From positions 248,001 to 312,000 of the forward strand of contig NZ_MVDG02000001.1 of the NCBI RefSeq assembly GCF_002008315.2: a stretch of DNA of 64,000 bases, in the 5' to 3' direction. This DNA comes from Arthrobacter sp. KBS0703. Its GTDB lineage: Bacteria; Actinomycetota; Actinomycetes; Actinomycetales; Micrococcaceae. The translations under genes were made by a program, and so were the position numbers. Below the pieces are notes generated by a model. That model was given only the letters and a program-made list of their open reading frames with translations. It did not search any database and was not told the origin of the DNA. Within the stretch, counting starts at the first letter, position 1. Every line of letters begins with the position of its first letter. Below, piece by piece: positions 1 through 9,052 of the stretch.

Positions 1-367
1 CGGGCCCGTCGGGCGGCACCTCGAGCGACCTGTTCTTCCGCAGGCCGAGCTTCACCAGCGGCGATTGCACGCCGATAGCCGGAATGGTCAAAGCCACGGG
101 AAGGGGAACCGGCCGGGCCGGGGCGGTGACTTTCGCTGCCTGGCCGGCAGCCGCCGTCGTGCTTTGCACTGTTGGCAAGGGGGTAGCCGACGCCGGAGTG
201 GCGGGCTGCGATGCAGCTGCTGGCGGGGACTCGCTGCCGGTTGCCGAGGGGTTCGCGGCCGGGGCAGCGGTTCCGCAGCCGCTCAGGACCAAGCTGCCAA
301 GGACCAGCAGGGCAGCAGCCACGGATGCGGCACGGTGCCGGTTTCGGTGCTGGGACGGGGCGTTCAT
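1..367 (-). CDS. Class F sortase, N-terminal part (runs off the window edge)
   Basis: The reading frame starts at ATG 367 and is open to base 1, so only the first 122 residues are present. It begins with a lipoprotein-type signal ending in the lipobox LSGC, then a Ser/Ala/Pro/Thr-rich linker. The start of the sortase fold follows (LTIPAIGVQSPLVKLGL, then SLEVPPDG), which is typical of class F sortases. The catalytic His, Cys and Arg lie outside the window. Only 3 bp separate it from the upstream lipoprotein gene, so the two are probably co-transcribed. Expected role: extracytoplasmic transpeptidase acting on a cell-wall-anchored protein, perhaps the CHRD protein upstream. Family call is firm; substrate is inferred. 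Confidence 0.82.
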   Translation of the reverse strand, partial: MNAPSQHRNRHRAASVAAALLVLGSLVLSGCGTAAPAANPSATGSESPPAAASQPATPASATPLPTVQSTTAAAGQAAKVTAPARPVPLPVALTIPAIGVQSPLVKLGLRKNRSLEVPPDGP

Positions 368-370
368 GGC

Positions 371-958
371 CTAGTGGTGCTCCGTCCAGCACGCCAGGAT
401 GGTGGTTGACACCTGGTAGGCGAAGGCCGTGGGCGTCACCTGCTGGGGGCCGACGGCGGCCGGGAGCTTGGTGGCGTTGACGTAGAGGGTGCTGTTGTCC
501 TTCAGGAAGACGACGGATCCGTCGTTGGTCTGGTAGGCCGGGAACCCCAGGTTGGAGAGGCCTTTGATGGGCGCAGTGTTCCCGATCTTGCCTTCCAGGG
601 CGTCGAAGTACTTCCGGGCCGAGGCTGGGTCCGGCGATTCCTTCACCGAGATCACCAGGGGGCCGTCGGCGAGGTGGTACGTGCAGGTGTAGGTGCCGTC
701 CGCCCACTTGCTGATGGTGTGGGGCGCCTCGTTCAGGGCCAGGATCGAGGAAACGTCGTCCTTGGTTTCCGGGCCGCAGATCATCTTTGAGGCCTCCGAC
801 GGGCCGCTGGCCACGGGGGCGGCTGATGTGCTTTCCGGTGCCGGTGCCGATGGCGCTGTGGAAGCAGCGGAATCGGTGCTGCCTGCCGCGGTCGCGCAGC
901 CTGACAACAGCAGCGACGCCACGGCCAGCGAGGCCATTGCGGCCCTGGGGTTTTTCAT
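371..958 (-). CDS. Small secreted lipoprotein of unknown function
   Basis: About 195 residues with a clear lipoprotein signal (MKNPRAAMASLAVASLLLSGC; the Cys is the lipidation site), then a Ser/Ala/Pro linker and a globular domain. That domain has two Cys close together (MICGPE and TCTYHL) and ends ACWTEHH. I chose ATG 958 because it gives a normal signal peptide; ATG 970 in the same frame is possible. It is the middle gene of a CHRD protein, lipoprotein, sortase series on one strand. The family is not recognised. Position suggests an accessory of the sortase module, but nothing in the sequence gives a reaction. Confidence 0.7.
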   Translation of the reverse strand: MKNPRAAMASLAVASLLLSGCATAAGSTDSAASTAPSAPAPESTSAAPVASGPSEASKMICGPETKDDVSSILALNEAPHTISKWADGTYTCTYHLADGPLVISVKESPDPASARKYFDALEGKIGNTAPIKGLSNLGFPAYQTNDGSVVFLKDNSTLYVNATKLPAAVGPQQVTPTAFAYQVSTTILACWTEHH

Positions 959-1008
959 TGCTCTACTCATCCTCGCGTTCTGTCCGTCAGCGTGTTTCCG
1001 GTGCGGGG

Positions 1009-1040
1009 CAGATTCCGGCTGCCGCGGCAGCCGGAATCTG
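1009..1040. repeat. Perfect 32-bp palindrome between two co-oriented genes
   Basis: Sixteen bases (CAGATTCCGGCTGCCG) are followed at once by their exact reverse complement. It lies after the CHRD protein gene and before the lipoprotein gene, in the direction of transcription. No T-run follows on the minus strand, so a classical terminator is less likely than an attenuating or mRNA-stabilising hairpin or a protein site. Confidence 0.75.
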
Positions 1041-1092
1041 TGCCCGTCCTAGCCCCTGTTGCCCCGGGGCCTGGCGGTCCCGGGCCCGGCGG

Positions 1093-1881
1093 CTATGCGG
1101 CCTTGCGTCGGCGGACGATGTAGGTTCCGCCCGCAGCGGCGGCCAGCACCAGGCCACCACCCAGGGCGAGGGTTCCGGTGTCGTTGTTCTGCGCGGCCTG
1201 GGCGTTCTGCGGGGTCTGGGCCACGCCAGTATCGGCGCCGCCCACCGGCATGGCCATCTGGCCCTCGACGAGGGTCCCGCAGAGGGCCGGCGAGGTTGCG
1301 GCCAGCGGCAGGCTGGGCACGAGGTCGCTCTTGGCGGCCTGGCCTGCGGCACTCAGGGTTGCGGGATCCAGGCCGTGGACCACCACTGCCGCGGTGCCGT
1401 CGTGCAGGGCGGCTTTGGTCTCGGCGTTCAGTTCGAAGGTGCGGTCGATGGTGTACGCACCGCCCTGGCCGGCGAGCTTGAGGTCGAGTCCGGCGGCAGG
1501 GCTTGTGTCCCCGCTGGTGGAGAGTGTGGTGCCGATCTTGCCGTAGGAGGGGCCGCCTTCGGTGGTGGAGATGACGCCGTCGCCGTTGGTGTCGGCGGCG
1601 GGAGAGGGGCACTGGCCCTTGGCTCCCACGTGGATGTGCTGGACGTGCGGGTACGGGGCGTCCATGAAGGTCGGGGCGAGACCGGAGACTTTGAGGGACA
1701 CGTGGGCCTGGTTGCCGGTGACGTGCACGACGACGGTGCCGGAAGCGGAGCTGCCGTTCAGCTGGCCCAGGGTGGCCTGGTAGGAGTGATCGCCGTCGTG
1801 GGCCATGGCCGGTGCGCTGGACAAGGCCAGGGCGCCGAGAGCGAGCGTGGGAACAGCCATGAATCGCAAAGTCTTGTTCAT
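1093..1881 (-). CDS. CHRD-like secreted protein with C-terminal membrane anchor
   Basis: 262 residues. Signal peptide (MNKTLRFMAVPTLALG, cleavage probably after AMA at 27), a CHRD-like beta domain (HDGDHSYQATLGQLNG, VSLKVSGLAP, HVQHIHVGAKGQCP), a second segment ending LCGTLVEGQ, and a C-terminal hydrophobic helix finished by RRRKAA. The start at ATG 1881 is supported by AGGAGA eight bases upstream; an in-frame ATG 54 bases further up lacks a site. There is no LPXTG, but GGADTG precedes the helix, and a downstream sortase gene suggests that this tail is sorted to the wall. It may be a surface protein; a copper or antioxidant role would be a guess. Confidence 0.8.
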   Translation of the reverse strand: MNKTLRFMAVPTLALGALALSSAPAMAHDGDHSYQATLGQLNGSSASGTVVVHVTGNQAHVSLKVSGLAPTFMDAPYPHVQHIHVGAKGQCPSPAADTNGDGVISTTEGGPSYGKIGTTLSTSGDTSPAAGLDLKLAGQGGAYTIDRTFELNAETKAALHDGTAAVVVHGLDPATLSAAGQAAKSDLVPSLPLAATSPALCGTLVEGQMAMPVGGADTGVAQTPQNAQAAQNNDTGTLALGGGLVLAAAAGGTYIVRRRKAA

Positions 1882-2011
1882 CGGAAGAGTTCTCCTCATG
1901 CAAGTGGTGGTGGATCTCCCATGGGTGGGACACATGCAGTTCGGAGCGGTGATGGGGCCGGATGGGTGGATAAGTGATTCGCCTCACTCAGTTGTTGCCT
2001 GGGGACGCACA

Positions 2012-2041
2012 AGGCCCGCCCAGAATCATCTGGGCGGGCCT
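2012..2041 (-). terminator. Rho-independent-like terminator of the large repeat-protein gene
   Basis: Twelve-base arms (AGGCCCGCCCAG and its complement) enclose a 6-base loop, 27 bases past the stop codon at 2068. Only a short TTGTG follows, as is common for actinobacterial terminators. Confidence 0.75.
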
Positions 2042-2067
2042 CGTTTGCTAGTGGTTGCCGGTGACCG

Positions 2068-5000
2068 CTAGACCACGGCGACCGTGGCCGCAGACGTTCT
2101 GGCGACGGCGGTGTACCCCGCCTTTGAGCCCGTGACGGTGACGGTCAGGATCTTGCCCCGGGCCGTTGCTGCCGGTTTGTAGGTGCTGGCGGTGGCGCCG
2201 GTGATGGCGATGCCGTTTGCTTTCCACTGGTACGTCAGCGTGACCGGTGCCGGCCCCCAGACGCCCGGAGCCGCCGTCAGGATGGAGCCCACCTTGGCGG
2301 TGCCCGTGATGGCCGGTACCGGAGCCGTTAGGGTGCCCGCTGCCACCCTGAGGGTTGCTGCGCTGGTCTTGGCCACTGTGGTGTAGGCGGCCTTGACTCC
2401 GGTGACGGTGACGGTGAGGGTCTTGCCCACCACCGCCGGAACCGGCTTGTAGGTGCTGGCGGTGGCGCCGGTGATGGCGATGCCGTTCGCCTTCCACTGG
2501 TACCTCAGGGAGACCGGAGCCGGCCCCCAAGCCCCGGTTGCCGTCAGCGTGAAGCCCACCTTGGCGGTGCCGGCGATGCCCGGTACCGGCGCGGTCAACG
2601 TACCTGCCGCGACCCTGGCCGTGGCCGCGCTGGTCCGGGCGACGGCGGTGTAGCCCGCCTTTGACCCGGTGACGGTGACGGTGAGGGATTTGCCCAGCAT
2701 CGTGGCTGCCGGCCTGTAGGTGCTGGCGGTGGCGCCGGTGATGGCGATGCCGTTGGCCTTCCACTGGTACTTGAGCGTGACCGGTGCGGGTCCCCAGGCC
2801 CCTCCGGCGGTCAGCGTGGCGCCGACCTTGACGGCGCCTGTGATGGCAACTGCCGGGACTGTCAGGGTGCCTACGGCGACCTTGGCTGTTGCGGCGCTGG
2901 TCTTGGCCGCGGTGGTGTAGCCGGCCTTGGTTCCGGTGACAGTGACGGTAAGGGTCTTGCCTAGGTCAGCTGCCGCCGGCTTGTACGTGCTGGCCGTGGC
3001 GCCCGCGATCGCGATGCCGTTCGCCTTCCACTGGTGGGTCAGCGTAACCGGAGCCGGTCCCCAGGTGCCCGGTGCCGCGGTCAGCGTGGAGCCGACCTTG
3101 GCCGTGCCCGTGATGGCGGGCACCGGTGCGGTGAGCACCGGGTTGAGGGCCATGACGGTGCCGGTGCGCGCTGACGTAGTAGCCGCCGTCGTGTACCCGG
3201 CCTTGGTCCCCGTCACGGTGACGGAGATGGTCTTGCCGACGTCGGCCGCCGTCAGCTTGTAGGTGCTGGCGGTGGCGCCGGCGATGGGGAGCCCGCTGGC
3301 CGTCCCGTTCGCCTTCCACTGGTAGGTCAGTGCCACCGGAGCCGGACCCCAGGTGCCCGTTACTGCGGTCAGCGTGGAGCCGGCCTTGGCCGTGCCCGTG
3401 ATGGTGGGCACCTGTGTGGTCAAAGCGGGAGTAACGCCGACGTAGGAGAGGTTGTGCGTCGTGGCGGCGCCGCTGACGACGGCCACGGGAGTGGATGCTG
3501 CTTCGGTGACCACGTTGCCCGAGTAGAGGTCGCCGGCCACGAAGCCGCCCAGCACCCGCAGCGTGTAGTTTCCGGAGGTAAGCCCCGCGATGGTGTACTT
3601 TCCGGCCGCGTCTGTGGACGTGGCGCGGGTAACGAGCGAGCCGTCAGGGGTGTAGGCCTGGAGGAACGCGTTGGCCATCGGTTGTCCGGCCTTGTTCAGC
3701 AAGGTGCCGGTGATGGATCCGCCGGCAGCCAGGGTCGCGTTGATGTCCGGCACCTGCTGGCCCGTGGTCACGGGGATGGCCTGGGCCTGCCCCACACCGG
3801 CGGACTCGGGCTTGTTCTGGAAGAACTGTGCCTCCTCCTGTGCGTACCCGCTGGAGCGGTTGAACGCTACCTTGTAGGAGCCTGCCGCGAGGCCCACCAC
3901 ACTGTAGTTGCCGGCTGCGTCCGAGTGGCCCTCCTTGACACTCTTTCCCGCGGCATCCAGCACGGAAACAGGGTATCCGTAGACGCTGCTGGTGCCCGTG
4001 ATCTTGCCCTTGATGGACGCTCCGGTGATCACAGTCATGTCCACGCCCGTGACGGTCTGCGCGACCGCCACGGTCACAGGGGTGGCGCTCGCCGCCGTTG
4101 TTCCGCCGTGCCACGTATCCGCGGCGCCGCTTTGCCCGCCGGAGAACTGCACCGTGTACGTGCCGCCCTCGAGCCCGATCACCGAATACGTGCCGTCCGG
4201 ATTCACGTAGCCGTACGCGGGGGCCGCATTGGTGACCCCGTTCTTCGTAGCGATGACGCGGGATGAGTTGAGGTTGGTTCCTGCAGGCGCCGTGATCTTG
4301 CCGCTGATGACGCCGCCCTTGAGCAGGGTTGCGTCAATGGCGGTCAGGCTTTGGCCCTCGGTCACCGGCACTGCGGTGGCGGTCTCCATGGATGAGGCGT
4401 TCTTGTACCACTGCGGCAGCGCGCCGGTGCCGTAGGTATCGAAGGAGATCTTGTAGCTGCCCGGGGTCAGGCCGCGGATTGAGTACGAGCCGTCGATGTT
4501 CGAGTTGGCGGAGCCTGCCCAGGTGCTGTCGCTGGCGCGGAACGCAGTGACGTAGACGTTGGAGGAGCTCTGCGTTCCCGGTACCGTGATCTTGCCGCTG
4601 ATGCTGGCGCCCTTGGCAAGCGTGGCGTCGATGGCAGTGAGGTCCTGGCCGGCCGTCACGGTGAGCGGGGTTGCCTCCGCCTGGGTCTGGACGTTGTTGT
4701 ACCACTCGTCCAGGCCGCCGGAGTTGTAGTTGGAAAAATTGACCTTGTAGGTGCCCGCGGCAAGTCCCTTGACCGCGTACGTGCCGTCTGGGTTTACCCG
4801 GCCATAAGAGCCGTTGGCGGCCCCCTCTGCGGTGGCGGACACGTTGACCATCGTCAGGTCGACGCCGGCCGGAGCCGTGATCTTTCCGGCGATGGATGCT
4901 CCCTTAACCAAGGTCGCATTGATGCCTGTCAGGTCCTGGCCCGCCGTCAGCGGCAGCGCGGTAGCCGTGTCCATGCTGCTGCCGTTCAGGTACCACTGGT

Positions 5001-6783
5001 CCAGCGCCCCGGAGCCATAACCCCTGAATGCGACTTTGTAGTTTCCGGCGCGGAGCCCGGCCACCTTGTACGTGCCGTCGGTCTGCAGCTGGGCTGCCAC
5101 GCCGTACGCCCGGAAGTTGTCGGCGTTGTAGACATAGGCCGTTATTGCGGACAGATCGATGCCGGCGGGAGCTGTGACCTTGCCGCTGATGGACGCGCCC
5201 TTGACGAGCGGCGTGTCAGTCAGGGCCAGGTCCTGGCTGTCCGCCACGGGGACGGGCGCGGCCTCGGCGTACGACAGGCCGCCGTACCACTGTTCCAGCG
5301 CCCCCGAGCTTCCTCCGCTGAACTGGACCTTGTACGAGCCGGCCGCAAGACCGGAAAACGCGTAGGAGCCGTCCGCGGCGACCTGCGCCGATCCCGCATA
5401 GGAGTAGCTGTCCGACGTATAGAGAGTGGCCTGCACCGCGGGCAGGTTGACGCCGGCCGGGGCGGTGAGCTTGCCGGATATGGACGCGCCCTTGACCAGG
5501 GTGGCATTGATGCCCCCGTGGTCCTGGCCTTCTGTCAGGGTGATGGGCGTTGCGGTACTAAACGATGAGGATCCGGCGTACCACTGCTCCAGCGTGCCGG
5601 TGTTGTACCCGGCGAACTGCACCTTGTAGCTGCCCGTCGGGAGCCCGGCCACCTTGTAGGTGCCGTCGGCGTTGACTTGGGATGAAGCCACGTAGTTGGG
5701 ATTCGTTCCGCCGGCCTGGTAGACCGTGGCCTGAATGGAACCGAGGTTCACGCCCGCGGGGGCGGTGACAGTTCCGCTGACTGACGCGCCCATGACCAGG
5801 GCGGCGTCGATGCCGGTGAGTTCCTGCCCGGCTGCGAGGGTCAAAGGAGTCGCTGTCTCAAAGGAACTTGCACCGGCGTACCACTGTTGGAGGATGGCGC
5901 TGTTGTACCCGGAGAAACGGACTTTGTAGCTGCCCGCCGGAAGGCCGTTGACTTTGTACGTTCCGTCGGCGCCGAGCTGGGCGGACCCGCTATAATTTCC
6001 GGTGGCCGCGGTGACGTCCGCCTGCAGGGAACCGGGATCCACGCCGGCCGGAACCGTGACCTTGCCGCTGATGGAGGCGCCCATGACGAGGGCCGCGTTA
6101 ATTCCGCCAAGATCCTGACCGTCCGTGAGCGTTACAGGCGTGGCGGTCTCGGAGGACGAGGCGCCCGAATGCCACTGGGTAACGACGCCCGAGTTGCCGC
6201 CGGAGAACTGGATCTTGTAGCTGCCGGCAGGCAAGCCGAGGACCGTGTAGCTGCCGTCCTGGCCGACCTGCCCATACGCGGAATACCAGTCGGGGCCAAA
6301 GGTGGTGCTGCTGACCCAAACGCCGACTGACGTGGGATCGATGCCTGCGGGGAGCGTGACGCGGCCGCTGATGGAAGCGCCCTTGACGAGGGCTGCGTCG
6401 ATGCCGCTCAGGCTTTGGCCCGCTGCCAGCGCGACGGGTGTGGCTGATTCAAAGGTCTTGGCGCCCGAGTACCACTGGCTCAGCGCGCCGGAGTTGGAAC
6501 CACTGAATTGGACCTTGTAGGAGCCCGCCGGAAGGCCGGTGACCGTGTAGCTTCCGTCTTCGGCGACCTGGGCCGAGCCAGTGTAGGAATACGCCGCGGC
6601 GGTGTGGACTGTGATTCCGACGGAGGTGAGCTGGACACCCGCAGGCGCCGTCACCTTCCCGCTGATCGAAGCGTCTGACAAGTCCGCTGCGTTGGCCGGC
6701 GTGATGCCGAGCAGCACCAGCGCTGACAGAACCGTCAATAAAACGGCGACTCGGAAACGGAATCGCCTGCTCAAAGCGAGCAT
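2068..6783 (-). CDS. Giant secreted repeat protein (11 carboxypeptidase-regulatory-like plus 5 C-terminal repeats)
   Basis: 1571 residues. Signal peptide ending TPANA at about 32. Residues ~35-1115 hold eleven repeats of about 90 residues, each opening like GASISGKVTAPAGV and containing YTVTGLPAGSYKVQFSG and QWYSGA; these are carboxypeptidase-regulatory/CnaB-like beta sandwiches. From ~1125 to the end are five different repeats of about 90 residues with TLTAAPGTWGPAPVTLTYQW, KANGIAI and KTLTVTVTGTKAGY, an Ig-like type seen in surface proteins. No sorting signal or transmembrane anchor follows, so it is probably released or held non-covalently. Start ATG 6783 has a GGGGGG site. Likely adhesin or matrix protein; ligand unknown. 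Confidence 0.85.
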   Translation of the reverse strand: MLALSRRFRFRVAVLLTVLSALVLLGITPANAADLSDASISGKVTAPAGVQLTSVGITVHTAAAYSYTGSAQVAEDGSYTVTGLPAGSYKVQFSGSNSGALSQWYSGAKTFESATPVALAAGQSLSGIDAALVKGASISGRVTLPAGIDPTSVGVWVSSTTFGPDWYSAYGQVGQDGSYTVLGLPAGSYKIQFSGGNSGVVTQWHSGASSSETATPVTLTDGQDLGGINAALVMGASISGKVTVPAGVDPGSLQADVTAATGNYSGSAQLGADGTYKVNGLPAGSYKVRFSGYNSAILQQWYAGASSFETATPLTLAAGQELTGIDAALVMGASVSGTVTAPAGVNLGSIQATVYQAGGTNPNYVASSQVNADGTYKVAGLPTGSYKVQFAGYNTGTLEQWYAGSSSFSTATPITLTEGQDHGGINATLVKGASISGKLTAPAGVNLPAVQATLYTSDSYSYAGSAQVAADGSYAFSGLAAGSYKVQFSGGSSGALEQWYGGLSYAEAAPVPVADSQDLALTDTPLVKGASISGKVTAPAGIDLSAITAYVYNADNFRAYGVAAQLQTDGTYKVAGLRAGNYKVAFRGYGSGALDQWYLNGSSMDTATALPLTAGQDLTGINATLVKGASIAGKITAPAGVDLTMVNVSATAEGAANGSYGRVNPDGTYAVKGLAAGTYKVNFSNYNSGGLDEWYNNVQTQAEATPLTVTAGQDLTAIDATLAKGASISGKITVPGTQSSSNVYVTAFRASDSTWAGSANSNIDGSYSIRGLTPGSYKISFDTYGTGALPQWYKNASSMETATAVPVTEGQSLTAIDATLLKGGVISGKITAPAGTNLNSSRVIATKNGVTNAAPAYGYVNPDGTYSVIGLEGGTYTVQFSGGQSGAADTWHGGTTAASATPVTVAVAQTVTGVDMTVITGASIKGKITGTSSVYGYPVSVLDAAGKSVKEGHSDAAGNYSVVGLAAGSYKVAFNRSSGYAQEEAQFFQNKPESAGVGQAQAIPVTTGQQVPDINATLAAGGSITGTLLNKAGQPMANAFLQAYTPDGSLVTRATSTDAAGKYTIAGLTSGNYTLRVLGGFVAGDLYSGNVVTEAASTPVAVVSGAATTHNLSYVGVTPALTTQVPTITGTAKAGSTLTAVTGTWGPAPVALTYQWKANGTASGLPIAGATASTYKLTAADVGKTISVTVTGTKAGYTTAATTSARTGTVMALNPVLTAPVPAITGTAKVGSTLTAAPGTWGPAPVTLTHQWKANGIAIAGATASTYKPAAADLGKTLTVTVTGTKAGYTTAAKTSAATAKVAVGTLTVPAVAITGAVKVGATLTAGGAWGPAPVTLKYQWKANGIAITGATASTYRPAATMLGKSLTVTVTGSKAGYTAVARTSAATARVAAGTLTAPVPGIAGTAKVGFTLTATGAWGPAPVSLRYQWKANGIAITGATASTYKPVPAVVGKTLTVTVTGVKAAYTTVAKTSAATLRVAAGTLTAPVPAITGTAKVGSILTAAPGVWGPAPVTLTYQWKANGIAITGATASTYKPAATARGKILTVTVTGSKAGYTAVARTSAATVAVV
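2179..3345. repeat. Tandem ~267-270 bp DNA repeats inside the large secreted protein gene
   Basis: Near-identical blocks such as GTGCTGGCGGTGGCGCCGG recur at about 2183, 2453 and 2720, and less exactly near 2987 and 3260. Each block encodes one C-terminal Ig-like repeat. Such arrays change copy number by recombination and can be collapsed by short-read assembly, so the true number may differ. Confidence 0.8.
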
Positions 6784-6929
6784 TTTTACCCCCCATGGGT
6801 CATGCAGCAGCTGGGCCGCATCATTTAATTGTCAAAGAACGCCTTAGTGTAACCGTTATAAACGGGATTCAAAGCACGCGCTCCTGAAATTATCGCCGTA
6901 TGTCCAATTGAGTTAGTAACCGCCCATTC

Positions 6930-6943
6930 ATGTCAGTTGACAT
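6930..6943. promoter_or_regulatory. Short inverted repeat in a divergent promoter region
   Basis: ATGTCA-GT-TGACAT lies in the 224-bp AT-richer gap between the divergent repeat-protein gene (start 6783) and the Wzy-like gene (start 7008). It includes TTGACA at 6937-6942, which resembles a -35 box, but no well-spaced -10 is evident. It could be an operator controlling one or both genes. Confidence 0.35.
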
Positions 6944-7007
6944 GGTCCTGCGTCAGACTAGGCGGTTATATTGGAGTGGTCTCCGCTGAAAGGTCACCCA
7001 CCCGCGC

Positions 7008-8899
7008 ATGAAGCAAGCGATTACCCGGCTGCCCGGGCTCTGCATCGTTCTGATGGCAGGGTCCATCCTGGTGTTTCAGCCCGGAGGCCTTTTCAGGTTC
7101 GTCTGGATCAAACTCGTGGTGGTGATGATCGGTGTCCTCGCCGGTGTGGTGTCTCCGCTGCGGGCCCGGATTCCCTTGGCGGTGCAGGCGGCGACCGCCG
7201 CCTGCGTGGTGTGGATCGCCGCCGCCATGCTCTTGTCCGATACCCCGCTGGCCAGCCTGGCCGGGCGCTGGCCGCGCTACGAGGGTCTGTTAACCCTAGG
7301 GGTGTACGTGGCCGTATTCGGGGTGGGCGCGAAGGTCCTGGGCGGTGCCTTGGCCGGCCGGAGTCGACAGCTTCTCAGCACATCGCTCGCCGCTGCGGCA
7401 GTGGTGCTGCTGCTCGTTGCCGTGCTGGAAAGCAATGGTTTGCGCCCGCTTGGCGGTGCCGCGGACGTGCGCCCGGGCGCCACGCTGGGGAACGCCACGG
7501 ACCAGGGCCTGATCGGGTTCGTCATCGCGGGGGTGCTGTCCGCCGGCGGTGGCCCTGAGCGCGGATGGCAGTTTTGGCTGAGGCGGGCTGGCCTGATCGC
7601 CGCTGCAGGCGTGGCGATCCTTTCCGGCTCCCGGGCGGCACTGGCCGGGCTGCTGATCGTGGCCCTGTTTGGCTCCTCCGTGTGGATGCGGAGCCGGTCC
7701 TGGGCGCGGCCAAAAATCGCGGCGGGTGCCGTGTTGGCGGCCGCTGCCGTGGCGTTTGGCGTCCTGCTGGTTCCCGCTGCGCGTGACCGCCTCCTGTCCG
7801 CGGGAACAGTGGACGGACGGTGGCTGCTGTGGGACCGGAGCCTCGGCCTGGTAAGTGCCGATCCGGTCTTCGGCGTTGGGCCGAGCGGCTTCGTTGACGC
7901 GCTGCCGGCGTACCTGAACGCGGAGTGGGCCAGATCCGTGGGCGACTCTTTCCCCGCCGATTCACCCCACAGCTGGCCGCTGCAGCTGCTGGCGGCAGGC
8001 GGGGTCCCGCTGCTTTTACTGGTCCTGGTTCTCGGCGCGGTGGCCGTGGCCGCTGCGGTCCGGCGGATGAAGGAAACCCAGCACGGTGCGGACCGCCGGT
8101 ACATGGTTGTGGTGCTGGTGACCGTGGCCGCCTACGGACTGGCGCTGCTGACGCACTTCACGTCCATCGGCACCACGGCCCTGGTGGCCTTCCTGTGCGG
8201 CGGGCTGGTGGGGCGCGAGGGCACGGGCTTCCCAGCCGTCAGTTCGCCGGCGGTGGAAGGGATTCCGGGAAAGCTGACAGCAGCATTTGCGGGCATCTTC
8301 CGGCCCGCGGTTTCGACGGCGGCCGGTGCGGTTCTCGTCGCGGCCGGCCTTGCCGTTGCTGTCCCCGCCGCCATCGCGGAATGGCCGATGGGTGCCGGTG
8401 CCAAGGCTGCCGCGGCCGGGGATGTCGCCCTCGCAGAGCCTGTCTCTTATACACATCTAGATGTGTATAAGAGACAGCGACACCGCTCTGCTCGCCGCCC
8501 AGGCGTTTGCCGCCCGGCGACGGCGGGTGACCAGCAGGCGGCGCGGCGCGCCGTCGAATGGGGAGCCTCGCCCGCGAACGCACGCCGCGCTCGCAGGAGG
8601 CCGGATCGGCGCTGGCCATCGGCTACCTCTACAGCGGGGATCCGGGTGCCGCCAAGACCGTGCTCGACGGCCTGGTCCGGGAGGCCCCGTATTCCACGGG
8701 GCTCTATGTCCAGCGCGGCGTCGCGCAGTTCGGCCTGGGGCGGGCCGCCGACGGCATAGCGGACCTGGAGCACGCGGCGGCCCTGGATCCCGGCCTGGAC
8801 ACGCCTTGGCGCGTCCTCGCGAACATCTACCAGCGGATGGGCAATGCCGAAGCCGCCCAGGCTGCGAACCGGCAGGCAGAGGGCCTGTCCAAACGCTAG
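7008..8899 (+). CDS. O-antigen-ligase/Wzy-like membrane protein with C-terminal TPR domain (interrupted in this assembly)
   Basis: From ATG 7008 a polytopic membrane protein runs to about 8439. It has many hydrophobic helices and a ligase-type loop (LLWDRSLGLVSADPVFGVGPSGF, then PHSWPLQLL). This is the Wzy_C/O-antigen ligase pattern of enzymes that polymerise or attach surface glycans. At 8440-8477 an adaptor breaks the gene. Beyond it the sequence must be read in three frames in turn (DTALLAAQAFAAR, then GDQQAARRAVEWGAS, then LARERTPRSQEAGS), ending in TPR-like repeats (AIGYLYSGDPGAAKTVLDGL; LANIYQRMGNAEAAQAANRQ) and stopping at 8899. The natural gene is therefore one protein of about 620 residues, damaged by the adaptor and two frame changes near 8515 and 8570. 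Confidence 0.75.
8440..8477. other. Nextera/Tn5 mosaic-end adaptor junction (sequencing artefact)
   Basis: CTGTCTCTTATACACATCT is followed directly by its reverse complement, the 38-bp product of two mosaic ends joined head to head as in mate-pair libraries. It is not flanked by a 9-bp target duplication. In all frames it yields peptides familiar from contaminated entries (SYTHLDVYKRQ, MCIRD). Cutting it out leaves the Wzy-like frame one base short, so native bases were lost. Confidence 0.97.
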
Positions 8900-9052
8900 A
8901 CGATATGAAGTGTGGCGGGCCGGTCCCTGATGTAGGACTGGAACCTCGGGTTCAAAGAGGTTCGTGGGTTGCCGGGCCACGGTCTGTTCCGCCACCAAGA
9001 GGCGGGGGTGTGGACTGGTAGAGCCACATTTGAACGTCGGGAGGTTCCAGCC

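Noticed and set aside
7277..8104. Long open frames opposite the Wzy-like gene and other GC-rich genes
   Set aside because: Third-position GC bias opens antisense frames; these have skewed Arg/Pro/Ala composition and no motifs or ribosome sites.
8440..8477. Palindromes read as a transposon or CRISPR-like repeat
   Set aside because: The repeated unit is exactly the Tn5 mosaic end in head-to-head form, irregularly spaced and without target duplications or cas genes.
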